Below, piece after piece: positions 5,311-9,988 of a stretch of 9,988 nt of DNA. Numbering within the stretch: the stretch's first letter is position 1; every line of letters starts with the position of its first letter. A model generated the notes under the pieces. The model was not told where the DNA came from. It saw only the letters and a list, made by a program, of their open reading frames with translations, and ran no database searches. Both the position numbers and the translations under genes were made by a program. The stretch covers positions 1 to 9,988 of the forward strand of contig DASPTH010000302.1 in NCBI GenBank assembly GCA_035623515.1. Direction: 5' to 3'. This DNA comes from DASPTH01 sp035623515. Its GTDB lineage: Bacteria; Actinomycetota; Acidimicrobiia; IMCC26256; DASPTH01.

Positions 5311-6759
5311 CTAGGACAACCCTCGTACTGGGACGGGGTCGGTGCGTTGCGTTGTCGTGTTGTCGCCCAGTTGTCCGACGTTGTTGTCGCCCCAGCAGAC
5401 AACCGTCTTGTCTTCGAGGAGCGCGCAGGTATGCAGATTGCCGGCGGCAATCGCCGTGACCTCGGTGAGAAAGCTTTCCTTCCCGCCAGGTGACGCATCG
5501 ACCGTATCCGCATGTGGCCGGCTCTCATTGGTTCCATCGCCGAGCTGTCCGGCTGAGTTGTCGCCCCAGCACTCCACGACTCCATCGGAGAGGAGTGCGC
5601 ACGTATGGCCGCCACCTGCTGCGAGCGCGGTTGCATTGGAAACGCCAACTACCTTCGTGGGTACGAGCGCGTCCTGAAGGCTTGCGGTTCCGAGGGCGCC
5701 GTTACTGCCGTGACCCCAGCAGACAACGCTCTTGTCGGTAAGGATTGCGCAAGCGTGCTGACGGCCGACCGTGATGGCAGTGGCGCCGCTGAGGTCGGAG
5801 ACCTCGACGGGAGTAGCGTGCCCATCCGTCGTTCCGTCGCCGAGTTCGTCGGATCCCCAGCACTCCACCGAGCCGGCGTCGAGGAGTGCGCAGCTGCGCT
5901 GGCCCCCGGCCGCGATCGCCTTCACACCCGACAGCCCGCTGACCAGTTGTGGGACCTGCGACCCGGGCACTGGTCCCGTGCCGAGTTGGCCTTGTCGATT
6001 GTCGCCCCAGCAGTGCACCGTCGAATCGCTGAGGAGCGCGCAGGTGTGATCTTGACCAGCAGAGATCTGCGCGACGTTGGAGAGCCCTGGTACCGGCGCC
6101 GCGGTGAGTCGGTTCGTGGCGGTTCCGTCGCCCAGCTGACCGAGATCGTTTCCTCCCCAGCAGTCGACAGACTTGTTTGGCAGGAGAGCGCAGACGTGCG
6201 TATCGCCGATCGCGAGTTGGGCGACGTTGGTCACTCCCGCCAGGCGTGCTGCGACATGCTGTTCCTGCGAGCCGATGTGGGGACCACCGAGTGTCGTGTA
6301 TCCCCAACATTGAGCAGCCGTGCCGTCGGTGACTGCGCACGAGTAATCGCCGCCGAGCGCAAGACCCGTGACCCCGGTCTTCGGCGCCGTCCTTTTCGAC
6401 GACGCCGGCGTTGCGCAGGGGCCATTGCTCCATGGTGCGAGCTTGTAGCGCAAGCCGTACTTGGCGAGTATGACCTGGTACATCTGATTTGTTGACAGGG
6501 GCACGAGCTTCGCGTCGATCAGGGTCTGAAGAGACGCGTACGCGTGGCGGGGGCCGATCTTGGCCGCGGCACGTTCTGAGGCGGTGCCATACTCGGACGG
6601 ATTCTCGTAGTACTCGGCCTCAGCAGCTGCCAGCTGCGCGCGAGCCTTGTTGCACGACGCACTCGTCGACGCCGACGCCGAAGCTGTGCGAGCCATGTTA
6701 GGAGGAAGTGATGCAGCGCCGATCGCGAGAGTGACGACTATCGCGATCCTGCGGATCAT
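5311..6759 (-). CDS. Secreted RCC1-type seven-blade beta-propeller protein
   Basis: The 482-residue protein starts with a signal peptide (MIRRIAIVVTLAIGAAS, residues 1-18, cleavage probably before 30). An N-terminal domain of about 36-117 follows with Cys36 and Cys115; its helix and loop (ARAQLAAAEAEYYENPSEYG) vaguely recall pseudopilin-like sequences. From about 129 to the end there are seven RCC1 repeats of the form 'aiaaG..HtCALLsdgsv.CWGdn..GQLGdGt', enough for a closed seven-bladed propeller. Each blade has a cysteine pair exactly ten residues apart: 141/151, 190/200, 240/250, 290/300, 337/347, 387/397 and 445/455. This suits disulfide bonding outside the cell. Blade 4 lacks part of the GQLG loop and blade 6 carries an extra loop. 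ATG 6759 has AGAGGA 9 nt upstream; ATG 6894 would precede the signal peptide by 45 residues. Bacterial RCC1 propellers mostly bind proteins; the partner here is unknown. Confidence 0.85.
   Translation of the reverse strand: MIRRIAIVVTLAIGAASLPPNMARTASASASTSASCNKARAQLAAAEAEYYENPSEYGTASERAAAKIGPRHAYASLQTLIDAKLVPLSTNQMYQVILAKYGLRYKLAPWSNGPCATPASSKRTAPKTGVTGLALGGDYSCAVTDGTAAQCWGYTTLGGPHIGSQEQHVAARLAGVTNVAQLAIGDTHVCALLPNKSVDCWGGNDLGQLGDGTATNRLTAAPVPGLSNVAQISAGQDHTCALLSDSTVHCWGDNRQGQLGTGPVPGSQVPQLVSGLSGVKAIAAGGQRSCALLDAGSVECWGSDELGDGTTDGHATPVEVSDLSGATAITVGRQHACAILTDKSVVCWGHGSNGALGTASLQDALVPTKVVGVSNATALAAGGGHTCALLSDGVVECWGDNSAGQLGDGTNESRPHADTVDASPGGKESFLTEVTAIAAGNLHTCALLEDKTVVCWGDNNVGQLGDNTTTQRTDPVPVRGLS
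5314..6375 (-). repeat. Seven tandem RCC1 coding repeats of about 150 bp
   Basis: The plus-strand word CCCCAGCA, the reverse complement of the Cys-Trp-Gly region of each blade, recurs at 5390, 5564, 5714, 5855, 6005 and 6155, with a variant at 6302. Steps are 174, 150, 141, 150, 150 and 147 bp. The irregular steps mark the longer blade 6 and shorter blade 4. The rest of each unit has diverged, so the array is old rather than freshly amplified. Confidence 0.85.
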
Positions 6760-7011
6760 CTGTCGGCGTCCTCTCGTGACGTCGACGGGGTTCGTTCGCA
6801 AGGCTGAATCGCCTTTCCGGTCGGCGGCTCTCCGCTTTGCAGCGAGTTCGAGGTAGGGCTCCGCGCGCACCCGCGCTCGGCAAGGGCGGATCATGATCTG
6901 AAAAGCCGAAACATGGCGCGAACAACCGACAAAGACTCAGCAACGACAGCGACCACAAGACTTGCGGTCGGCGCCGGCGGCAGCCGTCAGACGGGTGACG
7001 AGCGCGTCGAC
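6760..7011. other. Intergenic leader of the propeller gene and right junction of the insert
   Basis: No gene is supported here. On the minus strand a weak TTGTTC-N18-TCAGAT pair (6925-6896) could be the propeller promoter, giving a leader of about 130 nt. A 10-bp palindrome GATCATGATC lies at 6889-6898. The stretch 6901-6960 is the most AT-rich I counted (52% G+C), after which G+C rises towards the repeat at 7017. No riboswitch or terminator is recognised. Confidence 0.4.
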
Positions 7012-7194
7012 TCCAACCGCTGCCTCGGGTCGCACGTGGCGCGGATGGAGCTGCGCGCCGCGCTCGGCACCTGGCACGAGCGCGTGCCCGACTACTCGAT
7101 CGCACCCGGCCAGGAGCCGGTGTACAGCCACGACGGCGTGCGCATGGTCGACCCGCTGCCGCTCGTGATCAGGCCGCGTCGGTCGTCGCCCTGA
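7012..7194 (+). pseudogene. Cytochrome P450 3'-end remnant
   Basis: This is the C-terminal 60 or so codons of a P450, beginning at the heme loop (SNRCLGSHVARMELRAAL) and ending at a TGA at 7192-7194. It matches the end of the intact P450 with only two amino-acid changes after the Arg-Cys of the heme loop (Leu to Val, Asn to Ser). The FxxG half of the heme signature and everything before it are missing, so no P450 can be made. An ATG at 6913 opens a 93-codon frame through it, but its first 33 codons look non-coding. It overlaps the convergent regulator by 26 bp (7169-7194), probably the ancestral arrangement of the two genes. Confidence 0.85.
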
Positions 7195-7235
7195 CCTCGT
7201 ACGCGCACCGTCGGGCGCCGGCAACCATGTGCTGC
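7017..7235. repeat. 219-bp direct repeat, right copy
   Basis: This matches 3793-4011 with 8 mismatches. It is continuous with the intact SufR-like regulator, whereas the left copy is continuous with the intact P450. It holds the P450 remnant on the plus strand and the last 22 codons of the regulator on the minus strand. Confidence 0.95.
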
Positions 7236-7840
7236 ACGCGCTCGACGTCGGCGCCCGGCAGGACGGCGCGGATGAAGTCGATCTCGCTCGAGCACGCCTG
7301 CCCGTAGCGCTCGGCCACCGCCCAGATCGCGCAGTTGTGCTCGACGATGCGATAGACGCCGGCTGTGACCTTCTCGTAGCTCGCGAGGTAGCCGTCCTCG
7401 TCGAGGATGCGGGTGAGCTCCGCGACCTTGGCGCCGAGTCCGTGCTTGCGCGCGAGGCGCGTGGTCGCGGCTTCGATGCGATGCTCTCGGCGCTGCGCGA
7501 ACAGCTCGTCGAGCAGCGCGGGATCGCGGTCGGAGACGTAGCCGAGCAGCTCGTTGGTGAGCTCTCCGTAGGCCTTCGGGAACACGGCATCGGCCGCGCT
7601 CGTGGCGCTGTACGAGAGCGCGCGGCGGCCGCATTTCGGTGTCTCCGTCGCCAGCTCGGTGGCGTCGATCAAGCCGTCACGCGTCAGGGCGGTGAGGTGC
7701 TGGCGGGCGCCGCTCACGGTCATCCCGAGCTGCTCGGCCACCTGCTCGGCGGTCGCCTCGCCGCGGCGGCGCACCGCGTAGAGCACGGCGCGGCGGCCGG
7801 CGGGCAGCGTGGGCGCGACGTCGTCGTGACCGGCGGTCAC
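7169..7840 (-). CDS. SufR-like winged-helix regulator with C-terminal cysteines
   Basis: The 223-residue protein has an N-terminal winged helix-turn-helix (about 12-80: RRAVLYAVRRRGEATAEQVA, then GMTVSGARQHLTALTRDGLI, and the wing CGRRALSYSAT) followed by AVFPKAYGELTNELL, as in the SufR/DeoR-like Fe-S-sensing regulators. Its C-terminus has VEHNC170-x12-C183-x28-C212-AYEV. SufR proteins carry a CX12CX13CX14C-type cluster-binding pattern; here the spacing is kept exactly but the third position is Ala197, followed by Asp198. A cluster could bind through three cysteines and another ligand, or be lost. GTG 7840 overlaps the QueA-like stop as GTGA. It is the last gene of the SDR operon, so it may autoregulate that operon. 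No suf genes are in the window. Its tail overlaps the P450 remnant by 26 bp, and its last 22 codons lie in the direct repeat. Confidence 0.82.
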   Translation of the reverse strand: MTAGHDDVAPTLPAGRRAVLYAVRRRGEATAEQVAEQLGMTVSGARQHLTALTRDGLIDATELATETPKCGRRALSYSATSAADAVFPKAYGELTNELLGYVSDRDPALLDELFAQRREHRIEAATTRLARKHGLGAKVAELTRILDEDGYLASYEKVTAGVYRIVEHNCAIWAVAERYGQACSSEIDFIRAVLPGADVERVQHMVAGARRCAYEVRATTDAA

Positions 7841-8898
7841 GCCCGTCCGTCCTGCTCGCGAAGGATGAGGTGACTGTCGCCGAACTCGTGCCACAGATAG
7901 CGGAGGTCGAGGGCGGCGTCGTACGCCCGTTGCAGAGTGGGGGCGGCGGCGAAGGCTTCCAGCATCATGAGGTGCGACGATTCTGGCTCGTGCCAGCCCG
8001 TCACGAGGCCGTCGACCGACGCCACCGGGTTCTCCGGCGTGACCACGACCTCGGTCCATCCTTCGCCCGGGTGCACGGACGCCCGCTCGTCGGTCACGGT
8101 GGCGAGCGCCCGCACGACGGTGGTGCCCACCGCGACGACGCGCCCACCGCCTGCCCGCACCGCGTTCACGGTTGCGGCCGTGGTCGCGGGCACGAGGTAC
8201 CGCTCGGGATACGGGCGCTCGTTGGCCTCGAGCGACGACACGCCGGTGTGCAGGACGAGCGGTGCAACGAGGACCCCGCGTGTCACGAGGTCGGTGACGA
8301 CGCGGTTCGTGAACGGCCGGCTCGCGCTCGGCATCTCGGCGCTCCCCGGCTCGCGGGCGAAGATCGTCTCGTACGCCGACAAGGGCCAGTCACGTTCGAC
8401 GTGCCGGTAGCGAATCGGACGACCGTGCGCGAACGCGTAGCGCACGACGTCTTGGCCGACCTCGAGTTGCGCGAGCCACAACCGCACGGATGCGGCGAAC
8501 GGGGCCAAGAGGCGCACGGTGCCACCGGCGAGCAACGCGATGTCGACCGCGTGCTCGAGTCGCAACGGCGCGGTCGCGCCGTCGTGCGGCCGGCGCACCT
8601 CGACGAGCCAGAGGCCGCCGGGCAGGTTGCCCGAGAGGTGGACGGCCACGGGCTCGCCGTCGGGCAGCCGGCCGTCGAACGCGGCGGGGATCGTGGCCGA
8701 CGTGTTCACCACGAGGAGGTCGCCAGGGGCGAGCACGTGGCCGAGGTTGCGAAAGCGCGTGTCGACGGGATCGTCGTCGCCGCGACTCACCAGCAGGCGC
8801 ACCGCGTCGCGCGCGACGCCCCGCGCCTCCGGCGGCTCGTGCGCCTCGTGCGCGGCGTCGAGCGCGAACTCGAGGACGGGCGCGCGCACCGCGGTCAC
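7837..8898 (-). CDS. Divergent QueA-like SAM ribosyltransferase-isomerase
   Basis: The 353-residue product aligns by eye with QueA, S-adenosylmethionine:tRNA ribosyltransferase-isomerase, which builds epoxyqueuosine on tRNA. It shows VARDAVRLLVSR (28-39), LAPGDLLVVNTSATIPAAFDG (56-76), REPGSAEMPSASRPFT (182-197), LVLHTGVSS (214-222), GGRVVAVGTTVVRAL (251-265), VDGLVTGWHEPESSHLMMLEAF (295-316) and YLWHEFGDSHLIL (334-346). Key signatures differ from classic QueA: PTAGLHFT is PSASRPFT, HVGxGTF is HTGVSSL, and TNFHLPxSTL is TGWHEPESSHL. It therefore belongs to a divergent subfamily whose substrate may not be queuosine tRNA. No other queuosine gene is in the window. GTG 8898 overlaps the SDR stop as GTGA, and its own stop overlaps the regulator start the same way, so all three are translationally coupled. 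Confidence 0.85.
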   Translation of the reverse strand: MTAVRAPVLEFALDAAHEAHEPPEARGVARDAVRLLVSRGDDDPVDTRFRNLGHVLAPGDLLVVNTSATIPAAFDGRLPDGEPVAVHLSGNLPGGLWLVEVRRPHDGATAPLRLEHAVDIALLAGGTVRLLAPFAASVRLWLAQLEVGQDVVRYAFAHGRPIRYRHVERDWPLSAYETIFAREPGSAEMPSASRPFTNRVVTDLVTRGVLVAPLVLHTGVSSLEANERPYPERYLVPATTAATVNAVRAGGGRVVAVGTTVVRALATVTDERASVHPGEGWTEVVVTPENPVASVDGLVTGWHEPESSHLMMLEAFAAAPTLQRAYDAALDLRYLWHEFGDSHLILREQDGRA

Positions 8899-9617
8899 GA
8901 CGCGGCCCGTTCGGTCGCGGCGACGGTCCGCGCCTCGTAGCGGCCGCTCGGTTGTGCGCCGGCGACGAGCGCCAGCAAGCCAGGGACGCTCGCGCCCGGC
9001 TCGGGACGGTCGGAGATGTCCTCGCCGGGGAACGCGTCCTGGTGCATCTCCGTGCGCATGTCGCCGGGATCGACGACCAGGACCCGCAGGTCGGGCCGCT
9101 CGACCGCCAACACGCGGCTCGCGTGTTCGAGAGCAGCCTTCGACGCGCCGTACCCGCCCCAGCCGGGGTAGGCCTCGACCGCGGCGTCGGAGGTGACGTT
9201 CACGACCGTCGCGCCCGGCGCGAGGTGCGGTGACAGCTCGTGCAGCAACGCGAGCGGTGCGACGACGTTGACGTCGAAGACGCGCCGCAGCACGTCGGGA
9301 CCGATCTGCGTGAGCGAGGGGAGCGGGCTGGCACCGAGCGTGCTGGCGTTGTTCACGACCAGGCGCACCCGCCCGAGGCCGGCCGCCGCGTCGACCAGCG
9401 CGGCGCGGTGCCGGGCGTCGGTGACGTCGCCCGCGATGCCGACGACGTCGGTCTGCGCGCGCAGGGCGTCGACGGCACGGTCGAGCCGATCGACGCGCCG
9501 GGCGTCGACGACGAGTGCCCACCCGAGGTCGGCGAGCGCGTCGGCGAGAGCTCTCCCGAGGCCCTGCGACGCGCCCGTGATCAGGGCGACGGATCGTTCC
9601 GGTGTCCGCGTCTCCAT
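8895..9617 (-). CDS. Short-chain dehydrogenase/reductase (SDR)
   Basis: This 240-residue classical SDR would be a cytoplasmic NAD(P)-dependent oxidoreductase. The Rossmann motif TGASQGLG is at 14-21, Asp64-Val follows strand 4 (AGDVTD), NNAS is at 89-92, and the structural Asn117 lies in DVNVV. The catalytic residues are Ser143 (VTSDA), Tyr156 and Lys160 (YGASK), and PGDMRTEM at 184-191 is the loop after strand 6. The basic/acid pattern at the end of strand 2 (DARR, 38-41) leans slightly towards NADP, but this is not decisive. ATG 9617 is preceded by GGAGGAGG with 5-nt spacing, the best ribosome site in the window. It is the first gene of the SDR, QueA-like, SufR-like operon and lies just downstream of the perfect inverted repeat at 9645-9672, which may control the operon. 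The substrate is unknown. Confidence 0.92.
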   Translation of the reverse strand: METRTPERSVALITGASQGLGRALADALADLGWALVVDARRVDRLDRAVDALRAQTDVVGIAGDVTDARHRAALVDAAAGLGRVRLVVNNASTLGASPLPSLTQIGPDVLRRVFDVNVVAPLALLHELSPHLAPGATVVNVTSDAAVEAYPGWGGYGASKAALEHASRVLAVERPDLRVLVVDPGDMRTEMHQDAFPGEDISDRPEPGASVPGLLALVAGAQPSGRYEARTVAATERAAS

Positions 9618-9622
9618 GGCGG

Positions 9623-9630
9623 CCTCCTCC
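9623..9630 (-). promoter_or_regulatory. Strong ribosome binding site of the SDR operon
   Basis: GGAGGAGG on the minus strand stands 5 nt before ATG 9617. It fixes the SDR start and suggests high translation of the operon's first gene. Confidence 0.8.
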
Positions 9631-9644
9631 GGTGCGGGTTGGCA

Positions 9645-9672
9645 ATAAGAACAAGTTACTACTTGTTCTTAT
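9645..9672. promoter_or_regulatory. Perfect 12-bp inverted repeat, candidate operator
   Basis: ATAAGAACAAGT and ACTTGTTCTTAT are exact reverse complements separated by TACT. The arms have only 25% G+C in a roughly 70% G+C region. The repeat covers the last codons and stop (TAG, 9661-9659) of the SnoaL-like gene and lies 28 nt before the SDR start. No T-run follows on either strand, so an operator fits better than an intrinsic terminator. The regulator that binds it is unknown; the operon's own SufR-like protein or an outside TetR/MarR-type protein are candidates. Confidence 0.6.
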
Positions 9673-9988
9673 GCCCACGCACGCGGGTCGAGAAGACCGG
9701 GTCGTCGACATCCCGCCGCCCGCGGCGCTGCTCCTCGGGGAGGGGCCACCAGTCGTCGGGGGCGTGGCTCAGCGACCAGTCGGCAACGGCCACCCGATCG
9801 GCGATCCGCCACTCCCCGGCGCGGCGCTCGAACCGGTCGACGAAGCGGAAGCCGGTGCTGAGGTTGAGGTGCGGCCTGTCGGCCGGGCCGCGGTGAACCG
9901 AGATCCCGTACGTCTCGACCCACGCAGCGTCGGCGCCGTCGAACTCGACGAGCTGGTTGCCCACGAAGTGCATCGTCGCGTCGTACTT
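9659..9988 (-). CDS. SnoaL/NTF2-like domain protein (5' end beyond right edge)
   Basis: The minus-strand frame is open from the right edge to the TAG at 9661-9659, giving 109 residues of the C-terminal part. Segments ATMHFVGNQLVEFDGADAAWVETY, HLNLSTGFRFVDRFERRAGEWRIADRVAVADWS and DDWWPLPEEQRRG match SnoaL-like proteins of the NTF2 fold: a cone-shaped alpha+beta barrel that holds small hydrophobic substrates, often as isomerases, hydratases or dehydratases, or without known activity. The first five residues at the edge, KYDAT, continue the frame before MHFVG, so the internal ATG at 9973 is unlikely to be the true start. The missing N-terminal part would hold the usual acidic or histidine residues of the pocket. 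It is in the same direction as the SDR, 41 nt upstream, with the inverted repeat at its end, so it may be co-transcribed or separately controlled. Confidence 0.82.
   Translation of the reverse strand, partial: KYDATMHFVGNQLVEFDGADAAWVETYGISVHRGPADRPHLNLSTGFRFVDRFERRAGEWRIADRVAVADWSLSHAPDDWWPLPEEQRRGRRDVDDPVFSTRVRGHKNK

Larger units (their letters stand above)
4012..7016. mobile_element. Putative insertion flanked by 219-bp direct repeats, mechanism unknown
   Basis: This segment lies between the two repeat copies. It has lower G+C (about 62-63% in sample lines of the propeller gene and 52% at 6901-6960, against about 73% in the P450 gene) and carries two genes for secreted proteins unrelated to the flanking metabolic genes. 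No transposase, recombinase, terminal inverted repeat or tRNA was found. The layout fits single-crossover integration of a circle carrying the P450 3' end, or a duplication with later insertion. A chimeric assembly is a real alternative. Confidence 0.5.

Noticed and set aside
5288..5335. Possible terminator after the propeller gene (CGAGGG/CCCTCG stem)
   Set aside because: The stem is only 6 bp, with a 12-nt loop and no T-run, and it overlaps the stop codon; not supportable.
5314..6375. CRISPR-like regular spacing of a short word in the propeller region
   Set aside because: The periodic word encodes Cys-Trp-Gly in each blade of a continuous protein; there are no true identical repeats or spacers.
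6722..6750. Inverted repeat GATCGCGA...TCGCGATC in the propeller signal-peptide region
   Set aside because: It falls inside codons for repeated Ile-Ala and Ala-Ile-Gly residues and is probably incidental.
6913..7194. A 93-codon gene starting at ATG 6913 and ending in the P450 tail
   Set aside because: The first third is low-complexity Thr/Ala sequence without a ribosome site; the rest is only a P450 remnant.
7229..8940. Plus-strand open frames opposite the regulator and QueA-like genes
   Set aside because: They are shadows of firmly identified minus-strand genes.

Overview
The window comes from a high-GC actinobacterium-like genome. Hand-counted sample lines give about 73% G+C in the left cluster. 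The gene content also fits: an LLM-class (F420-type) oxidoreductase, class-I bacterial cytochromes P450, a SnoaL-like protein, GTG/TTG starts and GTGA-overlapping genes. An Acidimicrobiia-like lineage is a guess; no rRNA or tRNA is present to settle it.

Left block (1-3970): the first 88 codons of a minus-strand P450 run off the left edge. Across a 42-48 bp gap lies a plus-strand series: a TetR-family repressor (315-944), an LLM-class oxidoreductase (1002-1922), an alpha/beta hydrolase that probably starts at a CTG overlapping the previous stop (1919-2644), and a complete P450 (2735-3970). A perfect 16-bp palindrome (264-279) sits over the start of the divergent P450 and is the best candidate operator for the TetR protein. 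Together this looks like a regulated oxidation/hydrolysis cluster for a hydrophobic small molecule; the substrate cannot be read from the sequence.

Middle block (about 4012-7016): a roughly 3-kb segment of lower G+C (52-67% in sample lines) with two minus-strand genes for secreted proteins: a seven-blade RCC1-type beta-propeller with one cysteine pair per blade (5311-6759), and an unrecognised beta-rich secreted protein (4106-5074). The segment is flanked by a 219-bp direct repeat (3793-4011 and 7017-7235, 8 mismatches) made of the 3' end of the P450 plus the tail of the convergent regulator gene. Removing one repeat unit (3,224 bp) would place the intact P450 directly against the regulator. 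This is the most striking structure in the window: an insertion that preserved both neighbouring genes, with no recognisable transposase or integrase. A misassembly must be excluded.

Right block (7169-9988): a tightly coupled minus-strand operon of an SDR (9617 to 8895), a divergent QueA-like SAM ribosyltransferase-isomerase (8898 to 7837) and a SufR-like winged-helix regulator with C-terminal cysteines (7840 to 7169). Both junctions are 4-nt GTGA overlaps. Upstream, a perfect 12-bp inverted repeat (9645-9672) overlaps the end of a SnoaL/NTF2-like gene that runs off the right edge.
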